Program-made: the position numbers and the translations under genes | Shown: in pieces, positions 36,999-46,275 of the stretch | How the letters are laid out: each line of letters opens with the position of its first letter | Numbering within the stretch: position 1 is the stretch's first letter | The notes under the pieces: generated by a model | What the model was told of the DNA's origin: nothing | What the model saw: the letters and a program-made list of their open reading frames with translations, nothing else | Databases searched by the model: none | Origin: Candidatus Heimdallarchaeota archaeon | GTDB lineage: Archaea > Asgardarchaeota > Heimdallarchaeia > Heimdallarchaeales > Kariarchaeaceae | Direction: 5' to 3' | NCBI GenBank assembly: GCA_015523565.1 | Contig: WAKA01000122.1 | Span: forward strand, 1 to 58,938 | DNA length: 58,938 nucleotides

Positions 36999-39014
36999 AT
37001 GATTATCATAAATCGCAAATCCATCAGTCCCATAATTGCAATAGGCTTATTGATTGCCTTGACCATTTCTGGAGGGGCTGCAATTGCAGTTATCCTTTCA
37101 CAGTCTCAATCAAAAACACCTACTCTTTCTGTCTTAGGACTTAATGGTTCAACTACAAGTCCAATTTTGGCCACTGCCTCTATTGTTCAAATAACAGAAT
37201 ATCCCGACCCCTTGGTTTCAAAAGACATTGTGGGAATTGAAGTGGAAGTAACAAATCTTGGTTCAAAGGACATTTACGTGATCGATATCGATGTCATTGT
37301 GGGTACCACGTTATTGGATTTATATGCAGAATGGAAAATTCAATCATCCACGGGAGCAATTAAGGTTAATGAAAATGGCGACCCATATACTGTAGGTGAC
37401 AAAATTGGAGGATATAAACAAAAACCAGGAACTATAAATTATTTTGTTGAATTAGACAGCAGTGATTATGATAACTCTTTTGCAAGGATTCCTGCAACAT
37501 CAAACTTATTTTTTGCAAAAGTAAAGGTTGGAAATAATCCAGTTCATGTGGATCAAAGCATACAAACACAATCTGTTGCTTTAAAAGACTTTTATTCACC
37601 TGTAGGCTATCGAGTTGCATTATTCCATCATGGAACTGAAACGTCAGATGCGCGAAAGAAATTGGAAAAGGTATTCACAGATACAAGATTTCAATCAATC
37701 ACCAATACAAAAAACATGAACATCAGTTTTGATCCCAACATTGATGAATACGATTTTAGTTCCCCAACCCATGGAATAAATGCAACAGCAGTGGCTGAGA
37801 CCTATGACTTAGTCTTAGTAGCCATGTGGGCAGTTCATAACAATATAGCCAACGAGCTAATGGAAATTTTCAATAAAGGAGTTGCACTAGTATTCTATGG
37901 AACCTTAAGTGGATTTGGCAATTATGCCCAAATTTCATCACAAATTAACCAAACAGCTACAGAAGAGATTACTGGATTACTGTTTGATGGTTGTTCAACG
38001 TGTGACAGCGTTAAAACGAAAAATACGAATGCAAACAACACCTATTGGTTCATTCCGAATGGTAAACCAGGGATAGTGGCAGATCTTCAACCATACAATG
38101 TATTTTTTGAGGACAACAAGAAAAAGGATAAACTAGGATATGACATAGCAACATTGACTAACAACACAAAAATTTCAACAAAAGTCTATGGATACCATAA
38201 ATACGAACTCCGAGACAAGAAAAACAGCAATGCACTGTTTCTTAATAAAACTTCACCATTATATGTAATCCGTGAGACTGCATCCAACAAAAAAGTGGCA
38301 ACGTTTGCCATGAATCACAAAAGCGTATTTAATAACAAGAAAATGAGCCATCGGTTTTTTGTGCCTAGAAATCTTATATTTGCGGCGTTAGGGGAGGACA
38401 GGAAGTTGATAAGACATACAAAAATTCAGATGAACACATTCACCTTAACCCAAAATCCGGGCAATACACAAGAATTCAGAATTAGTTGGACTGCAACTGT
38501 AACAGAAGGAGATATCAACCTAGTAGATGGAGGAATAAATTTCACCCTTTATATGCCAACAGACTATTCCATCTCATTCAGAAAAGGCAAAGAAAAAAAG
38601 GTTCAAGTTGACATAGAAACAAGTGGATCAACGAAATTATTTACTAAAACAATAAAAATTGATTTGCAGTCTAACAATGTAATCCATATTGATGTAGGAC
38701 ATAATGTAAGCAAAGGAAAAAGAGGATTGAAATACCTCTATAGAAATGACAATCTTTCATTAATTTTGCCTGTAAGAGGAAATAATCGTCTTAAATGGCT
38801 TCGATTGGCGTCAGGAGACGATCCAACCCAAGTAAAACAGTGGAAAATCGTAACAAACTGGACAAATGTGGACATGTCAAAAGACACATTAAGTGTCACT
38901 TATAACAAGGCAATCCAACCATTATTGGAAATAAAAGCCATGATTCAAAGACAGGCAATTGATATAAAAGGAACAAAGTTGCAAAAACAAATTGTCACGC
39001 GAATCAATCTATAA
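36999..39014 (+). CDS. Pilin-like N-terminus fused to large extracellular domain with a GATase-like segment
   Basis: INRKSISPIIAIGLLIALTISGGAAIAVIL class III signal/pilin N-helix; YRVALFHHGTETSDARKKLEKVF...YDLVLVAMWAVHNNIANELMEIFNKGVALVFYGTLSGFG. Confidence 0.75.
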   Translation: MIIINRKSISPIIAIGLLIALTISGGAAIAVILSQSQSKTPTLSVLGLNGSTTSPILATASIVQITEYPDPLVSKDIVGIEVEVTNLGSKDIYVIDIDVIVGTTLLDLYAEWKIQSSTGAIKVNENGDPYTVGDKIGGYKQKPGTINYFVELDSSDYDNSFARIPATSNLFFAKVKVGNNPVHVDQSIQTQSVALKDFYSPVGYRVALFHHGTETSDARKKLEKVFTDTRFQSITNTKNMNISFDPNIDEYDFSSPTHGINATAVAETYDLVLVAMWAVHNNIANELMEIFNKGVALVFYGTLSGFGNYAQISSQINQTATEEITGLLFDGCSTCDSVKTKNTNANNTYWFIPNGKPGIVADLQPYNVFFEDNKKKDKLGYDIATLTNNTKISTKVYGYHKYELRDKKNSNALFLNKTSPLYVIRETASNKKVATFAMNHKSVFNNKKMSHRFFVPRNLIFAALGEDRKLIRHTKIQMNTFTLTQNPGNTQEFRISWTATVTEGDINLVDGGINFTLYMPTDYSISFRKGKEKKVQVDIETSGSTKLFTKTIKIDLQSNNVIHIDVGHNVSKGKRGLKYLYRNDNLSLILPVRGNNRLKWLRLASGDDPTQVKQWKIVTNWTNVDMSKDTLSVTYNKAIQPLLEIKAMIQRQAIDIKGTKLQKQIVTRINL

Positions 39015-39052
39015 TCTTAATAAAAAGAAATTGAAGTAAGCATTGGTAAGAA

Positions 39053-39427
39053 ATGGCAGAAAAGAAGATGGTTGTTAATATTGGATCCCCTTCAGGGAAG
39101 ACCTACAAAATCATATTAGAAGATCAAGCAAGAGCCTCATTGTTTGGCTTGAAAATAGGTGATGAATTTGAAGGCTCTCTCATAGGATCCGATTATGAAG
39201 GATATAAATTCAAGATTACAGGTGGTTCTGATGAAAATGGAGTCCCTATGAGACCAGACCTCAATACTGACGGATATATGAGGCTTCTTGTGTCGGGAGG
39301 AGTTGGTTATAGACCAAAAAGAAAAGGAGAAAGACGTAGAAAAAGAATGAGAGGCAATATTATTCAAGAGGATATTTCTCAGCTCAATATAAAAATTATT
39401 GAAGAAGGAAAAAAACCATTGGAATAA
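39053..39427 (+). CDS. rps6e: Small subunit ribosomal protein eS6
   Basis: VNIGSPSGKTYKIILED...GDEFEGSLIGSDYEGYKFKITGGSDENGVPMRPDL...RRKRMRGNII. Confidence 0.95.
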   Translation: MAEKKMVVNIGSPSGKTYKIILEDQARASLFGLKIGDEFEGSLIGSDYEGYKFKITGGSDENGVPMRPDLNTDGYMRLLVSGGVGYRPKRKGERRRKRMRGNIIQEDISQLNIKIIEEGKKPLE

Positions 39428-39453
39428 TAAAGTAATTCAAGGAGGAAACCCCA

Positions 39454-40848
39454 ATGGCAAAAAGGAAAAAAAGAGCAAAGAAAACATCAGAAGAAACAAC
39501 AAAGGAAATCAAGAAGGAAATAACAAAAAAAGAGACTAAGAAGAAGAAAGAGGTTTCCTCCAAGAAAACAGAAGCAAAAGCTTCTGTGAATAAAGCAAAA
39601 AAAGCAAAAAAGAAAGAGGTCATTCATCCAGAAGTCAATATCGGAACTGCGGGACATGTCGACGAGGGAAAATCCACGCTTATCAGGTCACTGACAGGGA
39701 AGTTCCCAGATGATCACTCAGAGGAAATTAAAAGAGGGATCACCATTCGTCTTGGATATGCCGATTGTGACGTAAGAGCTTGTCCGAAGTGTCCAGAACC
39801 AGACAAGTGGACTGTCAAGGAAATTTGTCCGAATTGTGGATCAAAAACGGATTTTGTAAGAAGACTTTCGTTTGTTGATGCACCAGGGCATGAAATTCTG
39901 ATGCAGGTAATGCTGTCAGGCGCTGCAATAATGGACGGCGTGATTTTGGTAATTGGTGCGAACAAGACAGTGCCACAACCTCAAACAAGGGAACATTTGG
40001 CGGCAATAACTGCCTTAGGCATTAAAAATGTCATCGTTGTCCAAAACAAAATAGAATTGGTCTCCCCTGAAAAAGCAGAAGAGAATTACATGCAGATTAA
40101 GGAGTTCCTTAAAGGAACTATTGCAGAAAATGCACCAATAATCCCCATGAGTGCAATCCATGGGGTTAATCAAGATCTTCTTTTGTCTGCAATCCAAAAT
40201 TTCATCCCAACACCAAAGAAAAAAGAAAATGGTCCCTTAAGGATGTATGCAGCAAGATCTTTTGATATCAATCCTCCAGGAACTAAACCAAAGAACCTGA
40301 AAGGAGGAGTTTTTGGCGGCACTATCAAGAGTGGAAAGGTGAAAGTAGGGGATAAAGTTGTTGTATTGCCAGGTTTGAAAAAGAAGGAAGGAAAAGTTAC
40401 AAAAAGGATACCTGTAGAAACGGAAGTTTTGAGTATACGTGTTGGGGAATCACAGGACAGCAATATCGCAACACCAGGAGGACTGGTTGCAATTCAAACA
40501 GCACTAGATCCAAGCCTGACTAGATCTGACAACATGAGCGGAACAATCCTAACAAAGCCAGGAGAGGAATTACCTGTTGTTGATCAATTAAAAATCAACT
40601 ATACGTTATTCGACGTTGTGGTTGGATCAGATACAAATGAAGCAGTCCAACCAATTAGACAAAATGAGCCATTGTTGTTGACAATAGGAACTGCTCCGAT
40701 AACAGGGGTAGTCACCGCGTTGAAAGGCGGGGAAATGACTGTGAAACTTAAAAACGTCGTGGCATTGGACAATAGCATCAAAGTTGCGATAAGCAGGAAT
40801 ATTCAAAAAAGATGGAGACTCATTGGATATGGAGAAGTCTTGAGTTAA
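39454..40848 (+). CDS. eif2g: Translation initiation factor aIF2 subunit gamma with Lys-rich N-terminal extension
   Basis: NIGTAGHVDEGKSTLIRSLTG, Zn knuckle CPKCPEPDKWTVKEICPNCG, DAPGHEILMQVMLSGAAIMDG, NKIELV; synteny with eS6, PIN and Rpo7. Confidence 0.95.
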   Translation: MAKRKKRAKKTSEETTKEIKKEITKKETKKKKEVSSKKTEAKASVNKAKKAKKKEVIHPEVNIGTAGHVDEGKSTLIRSLTGKFPDDHSEEIKRGITIRLGYADCDVRACPKCPEPDKWTVKEICPNCGSKTDFVRRLSFVDAPGHEILMQVMLSGAAIMDGVILVIGANKTVPQPQTREHLAAITALGIKNVIVVQNKIELVSPEKAEENYMQIKEFLKGTIAENAPIIPMSAIHGVNQDLLLSAIQNFIPTPKKKENGPLRMYAARSFDINPPGTKPKNLKGGVFGGTIKSGKVKVGDKVVVLPGLKKKEGKVTKRIPVETEVLSIRVGESQDSNIATPGGLVAIQTALDPSLTRSDNMSGTILTKPGEELPVVDQLKINYTLFDVVVGSDTNEAVQPIRQNEPLLLTIGTAPITGVVTALKGGEMTVKLKNVVALDNSIKVAISRNIQKRWRLIGYGEVLS

Positions 40849-40849
40849 G

Positions 40850-41257
40850 ATGGATAAGGAAAAACACCTCAAAATATTCATCGATACAAATGTTTTATTG
40901 CATGCTCCAGAATGGAAAATTCGTTTTCTTTCAGAACTTGACAGGATAATCGAGAGAAAATACGCAATCTATATTCATGAGAAAGTGTTTGAGGAGTTGC
41001 TTGAAGCTCTCGATGATAAAGGGGCATTAGGAAAAAGAGCCAAGCTTGCAATTGAAATGACCCCACAATTTGAAAGTTACGAAGATGATGAAGATTACCC
41101 AGGAACAGATATAGCGCTATTGAATGCCGCAAAAAAAGAGGGAGGCGCTGTATTGACATTCGACAAGGGATTGAAAAAAAGGTGCAAAAAGGAAGGCATT
41201 CCAGTGGTTACTAATCAAGGTATGCGACAACTGATGGTTGACGGTTATATTGGCTAG
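40850..41257 (+). CDS. PIN-domain protein (archaeal, aIF2-gamma-linked)
   Basis: IFIDTNVLLHAPE...DIALLNAAKKEGGAVLTFDKGLKKRCKKEGIPVVT. Confidence 0.88.
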   Translation: MDKEKHLKIFIDTNVLLHAPEWKIRFLSELDRIIERKYAIYIHEKVFEELLEALDDKGALGKRAKLAIEMTPQFESYEDDEDYPGTDIALLNAAKKEGGAVLTFDKGLKKRCKKEGIPVVTNQGMRQLMVDGYIG

Positions 41258-41351
41258 TGGAATGTAACACAATAATTTTAATTGGCGCGTATTGTGGTAG
41301 CTTACGAGCAATTTCTCCGTCTCGGCAAAAAGTTTTGGAGCCTAATTGAAT

Positions 41352-41924
41352 ATGTACTACATCAGTCAAATTACCGATACATTACGTGTTCCCCCAAGCA
41401 GATTTGATGAGGACTTAAAATCCATCCTCCTTGAACTTGCGAGGGAGAGTCTAGAAGAAAGAATTTTTCCAGAAATTGGGTTCATTGTAGCAGTGCTTGA
41501 GGCAGAGGAAGTAGGGAAAGGGAGATTAATCCCTCAGGAAAGTGGTGCATTTTATCCATGCGTATTTAAAGTCCTCTGCTTCAAGCCTGAAAGGAACGAG
41601 ATAGTTCAAGGAAGGGTCATTGAAGTAGTGGATTTCGGGGTATTCATCCAAGTCAGTACTGTAGAATGCCTCTGCCACAAATCACAGATGGGTGACGACT
41701 ATTTCATCTATAAGGACTCTGAAAACGCATTGATTGGCAGGGATACTGGAAAAAGAGTGGGAATTGGCGACATCATCCGTGGAAGGGTTGCGGTAGTGGG
41801 AATGCAGAAAAATGCCATGAGGGTTGGAATCACAACAAGGCAACCTGGACTCGGTAAGATGGAATGGATTGAAGAATGGAAACATGAACTTCAAGAAAAA
41901 AGGGAAGAAGAAATTGAAGCATAA
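41352..41924 (+). CDS. rpo7: DNA-directed RNA polymerase subunit Rpo7 (RpoE')
   Basis: MYYISQITDTLRVPPSRF...CVFKVLCFKPERNEIVQGRVIEVVDFGVFIQV S1 domain. Confidence 0.94.
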   Translation: MYYISQITDTLRVPPSRFDEDLKSILLELARESLEERIFPEIGFIVAVLEAEEVGKGRLIPQESGAFYPCVFKVLCFKPERNEIVQGRVIEVVDFGVFIQVSTVECLCHKSQMGDDYFIYKDSENALIGRDTGKRVGIGDIIRGRVAVVGMQKNAMRVGITTRQPGLGKMEWIEEWKHELQEKREEEIEA

Positions 41925-42002
41925 TATGCCCTGATTTCATAAGTTTCTTGCTGTCAGTCAAGGCAAACTATCGATCTTATTAAGAATTGCAAAATTACGC
42001 AA

Positions 42003-43085
42003 TTGTTAATGACACTTCTTGGTGGGACTGTTGATGATCTCATCCCTCAAATGAGACAGGAGGAACTTACACTTGAACCCAAAAGCAAAGATGTGAAAAT
42101 TGGGAATATCGTTTTTTTCTTGACAGTCATCGTTTTTCTCATTAGGGGAAGCCAATCAATTTCAAGTAGGTTTTTCTTCTTTTTGGTCATACTAGGTTTT
42201 ATTGGAATTTTATTACTCAGAAAAAATAAAATCCAAGGTAAATACATAATTAGTGATAAAGGACTTATTGTGCCTTCAACATGGATAACACAGAAAATGA
42301 TACCATGGGATGAGATTGTAGAAGCATACATTGAAGAAGTCAAAGATCAAAACGGGGAAATATTACATGCCTTGCGTATCATTCTTGACACAGATTGGAT
42401 CAAGGTCAATACAACAGGAATGGAAGATTCAGCGTTACTTTTAACAGAAAATGAATATGAATTCGAAGAATTGAAAAAATTTCATGAGAAAATAATCTTT
42501 TTCAAGAATCAATTCGGGAAGGCATCTGACACATTGAATGAACGGTTAAGGAAACAAGTGTTCAGATCATGGGAAAATAGAAACAAAAGGGCAGTGATCC
42601 TTTGGCTTGACGTTGTCTCAGAAAGCGTAATTTACTTTTCACTTTTTTATCTTTTGATTTACGGGATTTTAGGTCAATATCCACCATTGAGCACATATTT
42701 GGGAATATTCCTGTTTTTTGCATTAGGATTGTTCATTTTTTATTGGTCTGCAATTAGACCATATTCCATAGTAGGAATTAGACCAAATGAATTAGGTGCT
42801 GTCAATTACGTTCCAGATGATGTTGTTACAAATATTAGATTTGTAGTGGTTACTAAGCCATATGCCCTTTATTTGATGGAAGCAGAATTCATCTATGACG
42901 AGAATAACGACAGACCCCTACAAGTGGCAGATTTTGTGCAAATCCATCCAGAAATTGTAAAACCAGGAGAACTGGCACATGGCATTGCCCAAATAACAGG
43001 AAACCACGTAAAGGCAAAAGGGGCAGTCATTAAATTTAAACTGGAAGGAAATGACACAATGTATTCTGTTCCAATATATTGGTAG
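42003..43085 (+). CDS. Membrane protein with two TM pairs, unknown function
   Basis: 360-aa ORF; TM pairs near residues 30-80 and 205-250. Confidence 0.65.
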   Translation: MLMTLLGGTVDDLIPQMRQEELTLEPKSKDVKIGNIVFFLTVIVFLIRGSQSISSRFFFFLVILGFIGILLLRKNKIQGKYIISDKGLIVPSTWITQKMIPWDEIVEAYIEEVKDQNGEILHALRIILDTDWIKVNTTGMEDSALLLTENEYEFEELKKFHEKIIFFKNQFGKASDTLNERLRKQVFRSWENRNKRAVILWLDVVSESVIYFSLFYLLIYGILGQYPPLSTYLGIFLFFALGLFIFYWSAIRPYSIVGIRPNELGAVNYVPDDVVTNIRFVVVTKPYALYLMEAEFIYDENNDRPLQVADFVQIHPEIVKPGELAHGIAQITGNHVKAKGAVIKFKLEGNDTMYSVPIYW

Positions 43086-43089
43086 GTGA

Positions 43090-44157
43090 TTGAAAATGGA
43101 AACAGTATTGCATATAGCTCATCAGCTTCCCGATATTCGAGTGGAAAAAATGATGCTTGCAGGCAAGGACATTGGGTTTGATGTTCAGGTAGTGGCACAA
43201 AAGTTCAGTTCATTTAGTTTTGAGGAACTTGAGTCCTGCACAGTTCATTTGTTTGATTCAGGAGCATTGGATCAATTTGGTTTCAAAAGAAATTCCATAA
43301 ATCAAATCAAAAAGATTATTGACAACGTCAATCCAGACATCATTCATGCCCATGATATTTATAATGCATATTTCACATCACAAGCAACACATCAGAGGTT
43401 TGTTTATGATGATCATGAGTTTTGGAGCCAAGCAATTGCCAATCAAGAGCCATCAGGGAAGTTTATCAAAAAAACAAGAAGAACAATAGGTTTATTCATT
43501 CGAAGAAAAAGAATTCCAACATGGGAAAAAAAGATTATTGCAAATAATGTAGTAATTACAGTGACAGATCAGATTGCAGAACACCATCGAAAAATTGGGA
43601 AGGAGGTTTTTGTCATCGAAAATTTCCCACATTCCAAAGAATTAATGGAACCAAAACAAAAGAAAAGAGAAGAAAAACAGTTAGTATATATTGGAAAAGA
43701 TCTTAGTTCATTTGGAACGAAATATAGGAACACAAAAGGATTTTTGGATATAATGCAAAAAAACCAAGACCTTGTTCTGAAAGTAATTGGAGACAGAAAT
43801 TTAAAAACCCATGGCAATATCATATCAATTGGATATATTCCACATATGAAAATCATTCCAGAAATATCAGATTCAAGCTTTGGAGTTTTGCCATGGAAAC
43901 CACATGAAAATCAAGCGTTTTTCAGCCCCAACAAGGTTTATCTTTATGCACATGCAGGACTTCATACTATTGTCCCCCGTACATTCACAAATCACCCACT
44001 TCTTTCATATTCATATTTCAACAGATTTGAAGATATACCAGATATTGTAAGAGCAAAACCAGAATATAGTTCAAATGAGATTATTAAGCATGCAAGAGCA
44101 GAAATAATTTTTGATAAAAGATATAATATCTTGAAAAAGGTCTATAACAGTTTGTAA
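43090..44157 (+). CDS. GT-B glycosyltransferase (GT4-like)
   Basis: NPDIIHAHDIYNAYFTS, VITVTDQIAEHHRKIG, VFVIENFPHS, LVYIGKDL... , SDSSFGVLPWKPH. Confidence 0.8.
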   Translation: MKMETVLHIAHQLPDIRVEKMMLAGKDIGFDVQVVAQKFSSFSFEELESCTVHLFDSGALDQFGFKRNSINQIKKIIDNVNPDIIHAHDIYNAYFTSQATHQRFVYDDHEFWSQAIANQEPSGKFIKKTRRTIGLFIRRKRIPTWEKKIIANNVVITVTDQIAEHHRKIGKEVFVIENFPHSKELMEPKQKKREEKQLVYIGKDLSSFGTKYRNTKGFLDIMQKNQDLVLKVIGDRNLKTHGNIISIGYIPHMKIIPEISDSSFGVLPWKPHENQAFFSPNKVYLYAHAGLHTIVPRTFTNHPLLSYSYFNRFEDIPDIVRAKPEYSSNEIIKHARAEIIFDKRYNILKKVYNSL

Positions 44158-44159
44158 AT

Positions 44160-45266
44160 TTATTCAGAGGGAAATATAATTTCATTGTTTTCCCAACGTC
44201 TGATGATTTCAGAGACTATTTCCCTCCCTGCTTTGCCATTACCGTATGGATGATTTGATGGAACTTCGAATTTTCCGTCTTTTATTTCTGAAAAAGCAGT
44301 GTAAATACATTCTTTTTCCAAACCACAAAGCCTGTTGGCACCTTGTGCAACACTTTCCACCCATTCTGTCGTGGTTCTTAAGGTGATGGCAGGAATTCCA
44401 AGAATAAACGCTTCCTTTTGGAGACCACCACTATCCGTAATTAAACCAACGGCATTAGTTAAGAGATTTGCAAAATTCAGGTAACCTTGAGGCTCAATTA
44501 GGTAGATATTGGAAGATTCCTTGAGTTCCTTGAACAATCCAAATGTTTGGAAGTTTTTTAATGTGCGTGGATGAATGGAAAATACAACAGGATAAGGAGC
44601 ATTCGAAAAAATTTCAATGATTGCTTTCAATTTTTTTGAATCGTCGACATTCTCCGCACGATGCATTGTGGCTAAAAAGTATTGTTTAGAAGGGAAAGGT
44701 AATTTTAGGGACAAACGTTTTGCTTTATTACTTGCATATAGAATTGAATCAACCATTGTATCTCCACAACGATAAATCCAATCCTTGGGAACACCTTCTG
44801 CCAATAAATTTTCTACACCATCATCTGTTGGGGTAATCAACAAAGAAGAAATTCGGTCTACAACGATTCTATTAATTTCTTCGGGCATTTTCCAATCATG
44901 AGAACGTAGCCCTGCTTCCAGATGTATCACAGGGAGATGGAGTTTTACCGCAGACAAGGCACCTGCAAGTGTGGAATTTGTGTCTCCTGGTACCAATACA
45001 AGATCAAATGCCCTTTCTTGAATAAATGTTTCAATTCCTTTCATCATTTCTCCAGTTTGATATGCATGTGATCCTGAACCGACTGCAAGATTAAAATCAG
45101 GATAAGGGATATCTAAGTCCTCAAATATTTTGTCAGACATGTTTTTGTCATAGTGTTGACCAGTATGCAAATGAGTAAAATCAACTTTTTTTTCAATCAT
45201 TTCCCTTATAACAGGTGAAAGCTTGATAAATTGTGGACGAGTTCCAGAAATGATTAAAACTTTCAT
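44160..45266 (-). CDS. wecB: UDP-N-acetylglucosamine 2-epimerase (non-hydrolysing)
   Basis: ISGTRPQFIKLSPVIREM, HTGQHYDKNMSD, GDTNSTLAGALSAVKLHLPVIHLEAGLRS, LITDSGGLQKEAFILGIPAITLRTTTEWVE. Confidence 0.95.
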   Translation of the reverse strand: MKVLIISGTRPQFIKLSPVIREMIEKKVDFTHLHTGQHYDKNMSDKIFEDLDIPYPDFNLAVGSGSHAYQTGEMMKGIETFIQERAFDLVLVPGDTNSTLAGALSAVKLHLPVIHLEAGLRSHDWKMPEEINRIVVDRISSLLITPTDDGVENLLAEGVPKDWIYRCGDTMVDSILYASNKAKRLSLKLPFPSKQYFLATMHRAENVDDSKKLKAIIEIFSNAPYPVVFSIHPRTLKNFQTFGLFKELKESSNIYLIEPQGYLNFANLLTNAVGLITDSGGLQKEAFILGIPAITLRTTTEWVESVAQGANRLCGLEKECIYTAFSEIKDGKFEVPSNHPYGNGKAGREIVSEIIRRWENNEIIFPSE

Positions 45267-45313
45267 TTTAGTTTTACGTCTTTCCTCCCTATTTTATTAT
45301 TATTGTACATATC

Positions 45314-45820
45314 TCAGCTAAGTTTAACTGAGATAATGTCTCTATCACGAAGCAATAACTCCAATATCCTCGCAGGAACTTTCTTGTCAGTAACTATTGT
45401 CATTGTACTTTTCACGGAAAGTTCAGGGTCTTTGGCAAGAAGGAAACGGATAACCAGATCCTCATCCGCAATCAGTTTTGTTGCTTTGGCGGCAATTCCA
45501 ATACTGGAGGAAAATGCTTCGATCTCCATGACTCCTTCAAATCTGTCCTTGTTCATCCTTGCCACATCAGATATGTCAGCTACAGGCTTGAGATGTTCAA
45601 AAACCCGTAATAGGTGGTCATTGTTTCTGATGACCCGAACTGTTTCCTCCACCACTTTTCGATCAACTTTTGTTGCTTTTGCAACTTTGGTTATGGAAAG
45701 GGCAACGGGACCAGCATATATGCCATCAGGTTTCACAGAGAACCCATATTCAAGCATTAATTCAGCCACTTTTAACCTAGACGGGGTATTTTCAAAAGTT
45801 TTTAGGATTTCTTCCCACAT
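45314..45820 (-). CDS. Predicted regulator with HTH and ACT-like domain (COG2150-like)
   Basis: MWEEILKTFENTPSRLKVAELMLEYGFSV...ITKVAKATKVDRKVVEETVRVI followed by ACT-like C-terminus. Confidence 0.65.
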   Translation of the reverse strand: MWEEILKTFENTPSRLKVAELMLEYGFSVKPDGIYAGPVALSITKVAKATKVDRKVVEETVRVIRNNDHLLRVFEHLKPVADISDVARMNKDRFEGVMEIEAFSSSIGIAAKATKLIADEDLVIRFLLAKDPELSVKSTMTIVTDKKVPARILELLLRDRDIISVKLS

Positions 45821-45926
45821 ATGACAATTTCACCATAATAAAATAAAGGTTTAAAGGTATTTTTTGGGGTGAATACAACAGTAAGAACCATTTTTTGGGA
45901 TTTTTTAAAAAAATAGGGGAGAGAAT

Positions 45927-46196
45927 TTATTCAATCAGCTTGACTTGGCGTTTACCAATGTTCTCCCCAGATACATAGACCAATCCCTGTGTTTCCATTT
46001 TCATTAAGATGCTGTTAAGCTCTCTTGTAGAAATTTCACGATATTTTCGTTTCAATGATTTCTTGAGTTCATCTTCAAACGCAATCCCATGTTGAGCTTT
46101 TAATAGAGCCATTATAGTCGCAATGATGTCGACGGAGGTATAAGTTTCACTCATTAATTGGTGTAGAGTCTTGCAGAATAAAAAATTTGGCGTCAC
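45927..46196 (-). CDS. Small winged-helix-like protein
   Basis: Alpha/beta wHTH-like pattern ISTRELNSILMKMETQGLVYVSGENIGKRQVKLIE; likely start at internal MSETYTS. Confidence 0.5.
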   Translation of the reverse strand: MTPNFLFCKTLHQLMSETYTSVDIIATIMALLKAQHGIAFEDELKKSLKRKYREISTRELNSILMKMETQGLVYVSGENIGKRQVKLIE

Positions 46197-46275
46197 TGAA
46201 CTGATTTAAATGTGTAATCTGGGCTTTATAATAAAGAATTGTTATAAAGGAATTTGACAATGATAACTTGTTAAG

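Noticed and set aside
41258-41351. Possible tRNA or small RNA before rpo7
   Set aside because: No cloverleaf, T-loop GGTTCRA or paired acceptor ends could be formed by eye; no tRNA was convincingly found anywhere in the window.
45303-45824. 173-aa + strand ORF covering the HTH/ACT gene
   Set aside because: The minus-strand product has a recognisable COG2150-like pattern; the + ORF is Ser/Thr-rich and looks like a shadow frame.
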